From: Rhizophagus clarus
Taxonomy: Eukaryota; Glomeromycota; Glomeromycetes; Glomerales; Glomeraceae
Direction: 5' to 3'
Assembly: GCA_015698045.1 (NCBI GenBank)
Contig: BLAL01000027.1
Location: 188,501 to 252,500 of the forward strand
Length of the DNA stretch: 64,000 nucleotides
Below, piece by piece: positions 20,507 to 30,684 of the stretch; positions within the stretch are counted from its first letter, which is position 1, and each line of letters begins with the position of its first letter. The notes beneath the pieces are model-generated. The model was given only the letters and a program-made list of their open reading frames with translations, was not told where the DNA came from and searched no databases. A program made the translations under genes and the position numbers.

Positions 20507-23260
20507 CCCTTAAACGGTAATGCAGGCAAATTTGCCTGCAATTTAAAAAAAAAGTAACATCAGCTATATAAAACTTTTTTAATAAAAGCCAGAATTTTAT
20601 AAAATTTTACCACATTATTGATCAACATATGGCCATTAAATATATAGTTAAAAATCCGGCTGTTCAGCAAAATTAAACCAGAAATTAATTTGTAAAAATG
20701 CTGATCAAAACCTCAAAATTTCGGAGTTTTCAGAGTTTTGCATTTTTTTTTATTCCTAACGTTATATTTACTTATTTTTTTTATTTTTACCATGGATACT
20801 ATTGAATATGATGAGCAAGATTTATTTGTTATTGATTTTGCAAGAAATATTCACAATATTACTGATGAAAATGATGACAATATCGAAAATTTTGATAATT
20901 TTGAAGAAATTCATGAAGAGAATATCCAAGGCAGAGGTAGTAATAGAGGTAGAGGAAGAGGAAGAGGTAGAGGTAGAGGTGGAGGTAGAGGTAGAAATAA
21001 TAATAGTGAAAGAGATAATAATGGTGAACAAATTGCACAACTTCCACTTCCACCTTTTTTTAATGCTTTTCAACATGTTAGACCTTTACATGAATTTAAA
21101 ATAAATTTATCTAGAGATTTCCTCCTTTCACCATCACCTTATTCTATATTTTCTCTTTTTTTTTCCCTTGAACAAATAGAAATAATTGTTAAAAATACAA
21201 ATAAATATGCATATGTAAAGAATGCAGGAGAAGGGCGTGATTGGAAAGAATTAACAATGAAAGAATTTAAAATTTGGTTAGCAATATTAATATATGCTGG
21301 TGTTTTTAAATTACCTAGTATCCGAGATTATTGGAATAAGGATAGTAAATTTCCTGAGCATAAAATTACTACTTTTATGTCTTTAATTCGTTTTGAACAG
21401 GTATTTTAATTTTATTATTTAATTTAATATTTTTATTAAATTAATTAAATTTTATTAAAACTGTTTATTGATATATTTAGATTAAACGTTTCATGCATAT
21501 TTCAGATTGTACTATTCCGCCTGAGTTTTGGTATTCAAAGGTAAATCCTTTAGCAACTCATATCCGAACAGTTTTCAAAACAATTTGTATACCATCTTCA
21601 AACATTTCTATTAATGAAATGATTGCAAGATTTTCTGGAAGAAGCGCTCATACTATAAGAATTAAAAACAAACCTACTCCAGAAGGTTACAAGATTCTTT
21701 CTCTTTGTGATGCTGGCTATACATATACTTTTATTTTTACCTCCAGAATTCAAACCCACCCAGAAATCCAGCAAGTATCAAATTTAAGTAAAGTAGGAAA
21801 TGAAGTATATCATCTTACATCTCAATTACCAATAGAAGATAAATCATTCAATATCTATATGGATAATTATTTTTCTAGTATCAAACTTTTCAAATACTTG
21901 CGTGAAAAAAAAATAGGAGCATGTGGAACTGTTCGTACAAATAGTGCTAATTTTCCAAAGGTTCTTAAAGTAAATAAAAAACTAGATTAGGATACACTTT
22001 CTGGAGTAGTTGTTGACAATGTATTAGCCATTTTGTGGATGGACAATGGCCCAATGACGATGCTTTCTACTATTCATCAGATTGATAATGAAAATGAAAA
22101 TCAGATAGAAAGAGTATGATATCGACCACGAGAGACAAGCACAAATGCAGCTAAAGTTCGAGCAATTTTTGGAACTTTAAGTAAAAAAACTTTACCAATT
22201 CCTGTTATAATTGATGACTATAACCACTTCATGGGTGGAGTAGATATTGCTGATCAATTACGAGGGTATTATGGAACTCAGCTACCAGTACGAAGAACAT
22301 GGATGCCACTGTTTTTTTGGCTTTTAGATACTGCATTAGTTAATTCATATTTAATATTAAAAAAAGTTAATACAAATATTAATCATAAGGATTTTAGATT
22401 ACAAATAATATGGGATTTAATTGAAGAAAGTTTAAAAGAAAGTGAAAAAAAACCACATACACGAAACCAAGTTGATGAATTAACAAATCAATTTAAGTTT
22501 ATTTATGTTGATCCTACTAAAAAGCAGCAATATGTTACAACAAAATATGAGCTTCCTATAATAAGATTATTTCCAGAAGGTCATTATCCTGAATGGAGAG
22601 AAACAAGAAGTAGTTGTGTATGGTGTAAATATTTAGTAAAAAAAAATCAAGAAAAAGCAGCAAAAAATCCGCCTCAATCACAATTATATTGCATAAAATG
22701 TGATTTAGCCTTATGTTGTAATAAGGAAAGAAGTAATTGTTTTAAAGATTTTCATACATATAGGGAAGATGATGACTAAAAATAAAGTTTTGTTTTTATT
22801 TTTTCCATTTAAAATTAGTTAATTTTCATAACATTTACATTGCACTTTTTTTATGAATTTTACGAAAATTATTCTTTTTTTTAAGCTATTATGTAATTTC
22901 AAAATCTTATTTTTAAATCTTAAAAACTCAAATAATAAAAATTATTTCTCATAAACTACTCTGCATTTTATTATTAAGGTTTGACAGGTTATAACCAAAC
23001 CCCAATGAGTTCACCAAAAATATATGCAAAATTTTTTAAAAAACGGCTATTAATGAAAAGTGCAAACTTTGATCGGTGATTAATTAAACGTTCTAATATG
23101 TAAACTAGAAAATGATGATCATAATCACGTGATATAAAATTCAAACGATTTGGAAAAAAATTTTTATTAAGGTAGCATTAATATTTCTAAAAATAGATGA
23201 GAGCTAAAATTTGGGTAAAATTGCAGGCAAATTTGCCTGCGAGGTTCTACCGTTTAAGGG
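20507..23260 (+). mobile_element. piggyBac-type transposon, complete but inactivated (2,754 bp)
   Basis: Inverted ends CCCTTAAACGGTA (from 20,507) and TACCGTTTAAGGG (to 23,260), each followed inward by the palindrome GCAGGCAAATTTGCCTGC. It contains one transposase gene on the plus strand. The bases directly outside are AT on both sides (20,505-20,506 and 23,261-23,262), not the usual TTAA. TTAA does occur just inside each end (CCC-TTAA-ACGG), so an alternative boundary with TTAA duplications cannot be excluded. Confidence 0.85.
20792..22779 (+). pseudogene. piggyBac transposase (DDE_Tnp_1_7 family), two stops and altered first Asp
   Basis: Exon 1 is 20792-21400 (MDTIEYDEQDLF start; an upstream in-frame ATG at 20,738 is less likely). 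It has an acidic segment and an RG-repeat tract (about residues 65-85). A GT-AG intron of 80 bp follows, then an exon from 21,481 to the stop at 22,777-22,779. Conserved blocks: SINEMIARFSGRS, LSLCDAGYTYTF, YMDNYFSSIKLF, MGGVDIADQLRGYYG, and a C-terminal Cys-rich domain (CVWCKY, YCIKCDLALCC). The first catalytic position, normally Asp before Glu, is Asn (21,613-21,615). TAG at 21,988-21,990 and TGA at 22,117-22,119 interrupt the frame. All three changes fit C:G to T:A transitions. It cannot encode active enzyme. Confidence 0.9.
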
Positions 23261-24063
23261 ATATATATTTATTAATTTCAAATATAAAATCAATTTAATT
23301 ATTAAAAATAAATCTTGCTAAAAAGATTATATATATTTTACTAATTCATATAAATTATTTGATATAAAATCAATATGATTATAATAAAAATCAATTTTTT
23401 TTTTTTAAAAAAAAAAAATCATATCATTATTTCAAATTTGTAAAACCATCAATTCAACTTAATTATAATTCTACAGGAAAAAAAAAAAAATTATTGAAAT
23501 ATTTGTGAGCTATTATTAGTTTTAATTGATACGGTGTGTATTATAGGCACTTTATTATGTAAAAGAAGCAAGTATAGATTTACATCAAACGACCTATTCA
23601 TAGTTAGCTAACTTTCTTTAAGCAAAAATAGAAACAACGATTTTATTAATAAATCCGATACAGATTGTCCTATAATTAGAAAGTTATTTCTTTGGCGAAA
23701 ATAGATAAAAATATGGATAAAAAAAAAAAAAAAATATTGTGAAACATTTCATTAAACAACAATAATAAATGAAATTTTTTTTTTTTTTTTTTAATAAAAT
23801 TTGAAACAACATTCAATCCACCAAGTGATAAAACGTTTTACTTCCTCAATTTGTAGTTAAAAGGTATTAGGAATTTTCTTTTTTTTTTATTAAAAAAAAT
23901 TAATCGTCTAAAATATCAAATATTAATTTGAAATGTTCATATGTATGAATAATTATGACATTTTTATATTATATAATTAATAAAACATAATTATGAAAAT
24001 TTTTGTTGTTAAAAATTTGCTAAATGTCTGATTGAAAAATAAAATCCTCCACCATTATTGTAA
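23261..24063. other. AT-rich spacer, no gene seen
   Basis: Contains a T12A12 self-complementary tract at 23,395-23,418 and several long A or T runs. This is probably 3' flank of the convergent secreted-protein gene. Confidence 0.5.
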
Positions 24064-24654
24064 TTAAAATGAATTAACGCCTGCACCAGAATAGAAGTCA
24101 TTATTATCATAGATAGCGAAAAATGCGTTAGAAGCGGCACGCTTGGTGTAATATGTTTTCTGGCAGCTATTATAAGTACGCTTGGATAATTTAGCAGATT
24201 TAAGGAAAAGGATGCCACTCTTATCGCAGTTAAGATTGAAGTTGTCGAACTTTTCTGCGAAAGGTTTGGTACCACCATTAACGAATGAAGCGCCCAAAGT
24301 TCCAAGATCTTTAACTTTATTACCGCAATCATCGGCAATTGCGAAAGTGTAATTGTTTTGTTGTGGGTCGTTAAGACCTCTGCTGAAGAAGCCTGTGACT
24401 GTAGTGGAACCGCATTCATCTTGAGCAAGAATTACAAAACCTGTAACTTTTGAATCATCGAAAGTTGCTGAGGCAAGTTGACAAGGACATTTCTTAACAT
24501 TATTTCGTTTACCCAAAACATCTCTCTTATATTGTTGTGGACATACGTTATTTCGTTTTCCAAATAATGGTTCTGGTTCTGGTTCAGCTGATGAAACAGC
24601 AATGAAGAATAAAAGGACAACAGCCAAAAAGGTCAAAGATGTAAATTTTTTCAT
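24064..24654 (-). CDS. Small secreted protein with Kex2-type processing sites
   Basis: An intronless 196-residue ORF. The N-terminus MKKFTSLTFLAVVLLFFIAV with SSA before EPEPEP is a textbook secretion signal, cleavage expected near residue 23. Dibasic KR sites occur at residues 33-34, 43-44 and 49-50, and two more lie towards the C-terminus; GKRNNV is repeated at 32-37 and 48-53. The mature part has spaced Cys residues and a beta-rich segment (VTGFVILAQDECGSTTVTGF, NNYTFAIADDCGN). A role as secreted effector, peptide precursor or cell-wall protein is inference; I do not recognise a named family with confidence. Good codon composition and a TATA box about 150 bp upstream support a real gene. 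Confidence 0.85.
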   Translation of the reverse strand: MKKFTSLTFLAVVLLFFIAVSSAEPEPEPLFGKRNNVCPQQYKRDVLGKRNNVKKCPCQLASATFDDSKVTGFVILAQDECGSTTVTGFFSRGLNDPQQNNYTFAIADDCGNKVKDLGTLGASFVNGGTKPFAEKFDNFNLNCDKSGILFLKSAKLSKRTYNSCQKTYYTKRAASNAFFAIYDNNDFYSGAGVNSF

Positions 24655-24804
24655 GTTTAAAATTCTTGTAATTTTTTTTTTTTTTATTTTACTCCTTAAA
24701 AAAATTTTGTTATTAAATTTTTTTTTTTTTTTTTTTTTCTTGAAAAAAAATATCGAATAATTTCGACGAGAAAAAAAAGCAACATTTGGGAAATTGAGGC
24801 CTCC

Positions 24805-24811
24805 TTTTATA
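24805..24811 (-). promoter_or_regulatory. TATA box of secreted-protein gene
   Basis: TATAAAA on the minus strand in an AAATATAAAAGGAG context, 151 bp upstream of the ATG at 24,654, with T/A-rich leader between. Confidence 0.6.
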
Positions 24812-25127
24812 TTTCTTTTTTTTTATAACAAGGATAATTAACCATTTATATGTGTGCATATCATGTACTAAATATGTTATATTTTATTTAAATTTACGGA
24901 GATTGCATAGCCGACTATCCAGTTTCGTGATACTTGCGTAACTATAAACAGAAATAACCATTGTTATTATAATATTTATAAATATAATATAAATCAAATT
25001 CTTTAATATCACAATTATGTTGGGAAAGTAATCCCATTGGATATGATAATGAAGGAATAGTCGTTATTAAAACATTCTGCATATTTTTCATGCCAAGAGA
25101 TATAAATATTTTTCTATGGAATTAGGA

Positions 25128-25270
25128 TTAACTTGATAAGGGATATATATAAAATTATAAAAATATTTATTACTCGGATTAATAAGGGATATATATAAAA
25201 TTATAAAAATATTTATTACTCAGATTAATAAGGGATATATATAAAATTATAAAAATATTTATTACTCGGA
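25128..25270. repeat. 46-bp tandem repeat, about 3 copies
   Basis: Three nearly identical units containing AAGGGATATATATAAAATTA and TTTATTACTCGGATTAAT, differing at one or two positions, so recently amplified. Confidence 0.9.
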
Positions 25271-25619
25271 TTAATTTTTATTTTTTACAAGTTTAGAAAG
25301 TATAATTTTAATTAAAATTAGGGGTTAAGCAAATCCTGTCGCTCCTAGAAGATTTACCTGCAGATAATAAATTTTTTGCGAGGATGATTGATGGGAAAAG
25401 ACCGAAACCGAAAATTATGATGCAAATAATTTTAACTGCAGAAGTTTTGTGGGTGGTTCGATCATGATTTAATAAAACACGCGAATAACAAAAGAAAATT
25501 ACATAGAAGGAGTTATCCGATCAAAGGAACTGTGGCTTTGCAAAAAAAATTTGACAAACATTCTTTTCCGTGACAATTAAAAATTTATTAATTATTAATT
25601 TTATTATTATTTTTTTTAT

Positions 25620-25785
25620 TATTTTTTTTTTTTTTTTCTGTGACAAATCGTAATTAAGTAAATAATATTTTTTTTTTTTTTTTTTTTTGTGACAAATCGT
25701 AATTAAGTAAATAATTTTTTTTTTTTTTTTTTTTTTTGACAAATCGTAATTAAGTAAATAATTTTTTTTTTTTTTTTTTTTCATT
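25620..25785. repeat. Poly-T/GACAAATCGTAATTAAG tandem repeat
   Basis: Three units of TGACAAATCGTAATTAAGTA plus AATAA separated by T tracts of about 20. The Lys-rich minus-strand ORF across it is an artefact. Confidence 0.85.
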
Positions 25786-28147
25786 TGAACTTTTATGAAA
25801 AAATAAAACAAAGTATAAAAATACACATATTATTATTATACGTTATAAATATGTTTTTATGTATTATAATTTTCTTTCCTGGAAAAATCGGATGTTTATG
25901 TTTATTTTAGTACTTTTTAAGAAAGGAAAAAACTTTAATAAAATAATAATTGTAATAAATAACTAATTTCTTTTTTTAGATACATTATAAAAAACGAGTG
26001 TACTGGGACTAATTGATCTTCACATTTAATATAAATAATCTAAGCCAAAATCATGAACGGGAATTGTGACTTTTCTTTTTTTTTTATCACATGAACTAAA
26101 ACAAAACCGCAAAATCCGTTCGGAAAATCAAATGAGAAATGCAGTGTTATAACAAACACAGCCCATACTTCAAAAATATAATTCTTTAAGGCTTTTTTTT
26201 TTTTAAAAAAAAAAAAAACAATTATAAATGTGGCTGAAACAATAATTCTTAATAGGAGTACATCGTTAAGATTTTTTGAAAATCGAATAATAATGATAAG
26301 CCATCCTAAGTCTCTCGGTATCAACTTTAAAAGGAATAAGAAAATAAAAATTTACGATTATTTTTTAACGCGTTTTCATTGCACAAAAGAAGAATTATAG
26401 GAATTATGGACTTTGGAAGTTATGGAATTTTAAGTAATTACCAGCAAAATTCCATGAATCCAGAAATTAGAGCAGGGGTTGGAACCGTAGTCACCGTATA
26501 TTTCAGTGATAAAATATTTAATCTATATAATCACAATATAATCACAATTTTTCATTAACTGTTAAAGTAATAATATCCTTATTAGTAATTGTAGAACAAA
26601 CAAGTGATTTCCGGGATTTCCGCCCAAAATATGTATTACGAATTTCAATGAAAGGAATTCTTTTAAAAATTCTTTCTTCATTCAATCCGACAAGAACATC
26701 ATAATACATGAATTTTGTCACTCAAGAATAAAGACTAAAGTGTTTGTACGAAGACCATAACTTATTTACACACATGACAACTTTAAAAATATGAATGTAA
26801 CGTTATAATCCCCGATTCTTTGATTTACAGTTAATGTATGTACCGTAGATTTGTGTTTTTGCAGTTGACGTAAGAAAAAAAAATAAAATAAAAATAAAAA
26901 TTTTTAAAAAATAATTTTTGTTTTCGCGTTTCGGACAAACATTTTTTTTATATCATAGAACATGTGACGAATAATATTTCCTCATATGGAAATGTAAATT
27001 TTGGTATATTTAGACAATAAAGAATGCATAGTTAATTAAAGATTACGTACCTGAAAAAAAAAAAATAGAAAAAGGCGTCACATGTATCACCACAAACTAT
27101 AATGATAAAGATAATGATTTTCTCATTTTTCTTTTCTTTTCTTTTTCAATCAGAATTCCTTTTAAAATAAAAACGGCGTCTTTCCTCTTATAGGATGAAT
27201 TATAATGATTGACATTCATTTTTTGTTCATAATAGAAATTTTTTTTTTAGCCAAGAATAATTAATGAGTTTCACGATGCATAACATTTTTTTTTTTTTTA
27301 TTTTTTTAAAAGAAAAAAAATGGGGTGTTTTTTTTTTTTTGTTTTTGTGGTTATTTCTTTTCTTTTAATATTTTTAATATTTTTAAATTCAATAACAAGA
27401 TTAGAGTTAGTCTAGATCATAAACGGGAATTAAAATTAATTAAAAAACGTCATGATTGGTATCAGCTGAGATTTTGGAACTACTTAAAATCTCTATATAC
27501 GTAATCTGTATAATGAAAATCCAAACAATATTGTAAAATTTATGACGTAAAAAATCTCATAAACGGTATATACTTTCCGAAGGATTTTCAATTATGTCGG
27601 TTAAAAAAGTCTTTTAAAAAACCAAATTTATTTTATAAATTCATTAAAAATTTAAATTTTGATCTTGCATGAAAGTTGTCCTATAAGCGCGAAAAAAAGA
27701 ATATTTTTTTACAATGACGATTTTTCTCATCTTTTTTTCCTTTTCCTAATAAATTCATCAATGACGTTATGTGTCGCGTAATGATAAACAGTATTACGCG
27801 ATTATTTACATTCAAGGGTTAGATGGTATGCAAATATAAAGCGCCTTTTACCAGTCAAATTTTACTTCCTTTCTTGATCTTCCTCGGATCAATTTTTTAT
27901 GTATCCGAAGACACATTCAGAATCATGTAAAAAAATTCGAAAAACCATAAAACATTAAAAATCTTATTTTCAATTTATTATTCACGCAGCATTAAAGATG
28001 CGATTGGTTTTTTTTGTTTTTTATGATTATTTTGATAAAATTAACCGATTTTTATATATAAAAAAAAAGTGATTTCCACCTTTTTTTTCTTTTTTTTTTT
28101 TTTAAAAAAAAAAAAAAATCATTTTTTATATCTTTTCTTTTTTCCAT
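25786..28147. other. Intergenic DNA, no gene supported
   Basis: A 2.4-kb gap. A minus-strand ORF at 26,040-26,324 crosses a T12A14 tract (26,193-26,218) and looks spurious. A second TnAn tract is at 28,091-28,118. An isolated ATATAAAGCG near 27,835 resembles a TATA box, but no ORF follows closely. Confidence 0.5.
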
Positions 28148-28166
28148 ATATATATCTATATATAGA
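28148..28166 (+). promoter_or_regulatory. TATA-like element of F-box gene
   Basis: TATATCTATATATAGATTT lies 55-73 bp before the ATG at 28,221 in an otherwise homopolymeric leader. Confidence 0.45.
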
Positions 28167-28220
28167 TTTTATTATAATGCATTATTATTATTATTATTTA
28201 TTTAAACGCATGTAATTTTT

Positions 28221-29828
28221 ATGGCTTCCAAGTTACCACATTTATGTTTGAGAAAAATTTTTAAATTTCTCTCAAACGATAAAAATGATACTTATATTTT
28301 AAGAAGAAAGAATATTCATTCTTGCGTTTTAACAAATCGTTATTGGTGTAAAATGGCCATTCCATTCCTTTGGAAGGAACCTTTTACAGGTTCATTAAAT
28401 TCTATAAAATCCATTATCCTCGTTAACGTATTAGTATCCAATTTTTCCGAACAAGAATTAAAAGATTTAAATTTAATTCCAATTTTAAATCATAATCCGA
28501 CAACTTTCAATTATATTACATTTATTCGAACTCTTATCGTGAATGCAGTTATCGAAGCAGCGGCTTATTGGTTACAAAATAATCCAAATATATCAAACGA
28601 ATGTCCAATTGGGAATTCTTTATTAAAAAATATTTTATTAAATGCTTCAAATCTTGAACATATTATTTCAAATTCAAATGTGAACGTATTTCAATTTCCT
28701 ATTTCAAAAAATTATTTTTCAAATTTAATAGAATTAACAGGATTTGATGAAGGAATATCTGGTATATATTCTTCAATATCAAATGTAGCGGAAAATATTA
28801 AAATTTTAAGATTTTCTTTAACTAATAATCATCATATTAAGAATTCAAATACAACAATAGTAAATGATATTTCAAAAATCATTAAAAATCAAAAAAATCT
28901 TCAACATTTTTCAGTGGATAATAGATTAAATTGTTATTGTTGTTCACAAGAATTTTCATCTTTAGATTTTACTTCAATATTTAATTCATTAACAACTCAA
29001 TCTGAAACTTTACGTTATATCGGTCTTTATGATATAAATTTTTTTTCAAATTTTCCTTTAAATCAATTAACTTTATGTAAAAATTTAAATCATTTAGAAA
29101 TTACTAGATGTTATAATTTTGGTATTGAATTAAATTTTAATCAATTTAATTCAAATTATTCTTTTAAACGTTTAAATAGAATTAATATATATTATTCTAC
29201 TATACCTTCAAATATATTAAAATATTTATTATCACAATCGGGAAAATCTTTAAGAAAGATTAAATTAATTGGAAATGAAGTAATGGAAGATTTTCATGAT
29301 ATAATTCAACATTGTATAATTTATAATTCAAATTTAACTCATTTTTTATCTTTTATATATTCAAAAGAAATTGAATTATTACCAAAATTTTTTAAATCTT
29401 GTCAATTTTTAAAACATTTTGAAATTTGGGATATAAATTATTCATCAAATATAATTAATAAGGATAATATGATTAATGTTGATAAGTTATTAATTGATAT
29501 AAGTGAATCAATTCCATCTAGTTTAAAAATATTTAATATTATTATGAATTGGTCATTTTCACCAAATTATTTTGAATCATTTCTTAAAAATTTAGAAATT
29601 TTTAATGTTCAATTAGATTATTTGGGATTCCCTTTTTGTTCAAATTTTACTAATGATCATTTGGAAATCATTATAAAAAATTTGAGATTCCCCTTAAAAT
29701 GGTTAAATATTCGTAATGCGAATAATATTCAATATGATGATGTTGAAAGATCAACCAAATTCGTGAAAAATTTGGTTGTACCAAATAACATAAGACGGTA
29801 TGTACATTATTTATTGAGTGCTGGATAA
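28221..29828 (+). CDS. F-box/leucine-rich-repeat protein
   Basis: An intronless 535-residue protein. Residues about 1-55 form an F-box (LPHLCLRKIFKFLSND, then LTNRYWCKMAIPFLWKEPF), which binds Skp1 in SCF ubiquitin ligases. The remainder is a degenerate leucine-rich-repeat solenoid with recurrent FKRLNRINIYYSTIP, LRKIKLIGNEV, LKWLNIRNANNIQ-type strands, expected to bind the substrate. Such F-box/LRR paralogues are massively expanded in Glomeromycotina, and this architecture and length are typical. A CYCC cluster near residue 238 is unusual. Substrate unknown. The ORF is intact and codon use is strongly A/T-ending, like its neighbours. Confidence 0.92.
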   Translation: MASKLPHLCLRKIFKFLSNDKNDTYILRRKNIHSCVLTNRYWCKMAIPFLWKEPFTGSLNSIKSIILVNVLVSNFSEQELKDLNLIPILNHNPTTFNYITFIRTLIVNAVIEAAAYWLQNNPNISNECPIGNSLLKNILLNASNLEHIISNSNVNVFQFPISKNYFSNLIELTGFDEGISGIYSSISNVAENIKILRFSLTNNHHIKNSNTTIVNDISKIIKNQKNLQHFSVDNRLNCYCCSQEFSSLDFTSIFNSLTTQSETLRYIGLYDINFFSNFPLNQLTLCKNLNHLEITRCYNFGIELNFNQFNSNYSFKRLNRINIYYSTIPSNILKYLLSQSGKSLRKIKLIGNEVMEDFHDIIQHCIIYNSNLTHFLSFIYSKEIELLPKFFKSCQFLKHFEIWDINYSSNIINKDNMINVDKLLIDISESIPSSLKIFNIIMNWSFSPNYFESFLKNLEIFNVQLDYLGFPFCSNFTNDHLEIIIKNLRFPLKWLNIRNANNIQYDDVERSTKFVKNLVVPNNIRRYVHYLLSAG

Positions 29829-29954
29829 ACTAGACTTAATTAATTTTTATTTATTTATATTATAATATTTCTAGGTTTGTCGAATATGATAAATATTTTT
29901 TTGATATTATAAATCAAAATAGTTTTTAAGGTAATAAAAAATATTTATTTATTT

Positions 29955-30045
29955 ATGATACAGTATGTAGTATGAAATTGATATGTAGTATGATATGATA
30001 TGTAGTATGATATGACATGTAGTATGATATTTAGTATGATATGTA
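29955..30045. repeat. GATATGTAGTAT short tandem repeat
   Basis: Six to seven imperfect copies of GATATGTAGTAT with GATATGACATGTAGTAT variants, shortly downstream of the F-box stop codon. Confidence 0.7.
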
Positions 30046-30645
30046 TGGTGTGGTGCAATTCCGGGAATATATGGTGCATTTATTTATATGCTATTCGTGT
30101 TTGGTTATTTTAACATATTATTTTGTCATGGTTTTTTTATATTTTTTCCTTTTATATCAAAAATGTAAAAGTTATATCAATGTACTTTTTTATATATCAA
30201 AATCAATCTCGAATTCGTTCGGTTTTGGTGGGTGGGTTAAGGTGGACTAATGTAAATCTCTTTAAAATCTCGAATTTGATAATAAAATCCTTGATCGGTA
30301 GGTGAACTAAATGTAAAACATATATAACTTGTCGTAATGTTATTATCTATTTGCAATTACTAAATATAAAAACAATAAAGGCATGCAACTTTATCATATT
30401 ATCATAAATTAACGACGATCTTGAGAACGTTTTGATTGGATGAGATGACCTAGTGATTTGCATTTCTTGCGTCATTCCAAAAACATTAATTAATTTTTCA
30501 TTAATGAAATTTGATATCTTTCACAAATAAGTTACACTGTCCTCCATATGGTTTTTTTTTTAAACAAAGATCATAAAATCTTTTTTTTTTTTAAAAAAAA
30601 AAAATATCTTAAACTATGTATGAAGGTATGATAGAAGTATTACGC

Positions 30646-30684
<39 letters not shown>

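Noticed and set aside
20802..21104. Alternative-frame and antisense ORFs over the piggyBac N-terminus
   Set aside because: Shadows of the RG-repeat coding sequence.
24009..24620. Two extra minus-strand ORFs overlapping the secreted-protein gene
   Set aside because: Other-frame shadows of the real ORF, without signal peptide or homology.
26040..26324. 94-residue minus-strand ORF
   Set aside because: Runs through a T12A14 tract and shows no family signal.
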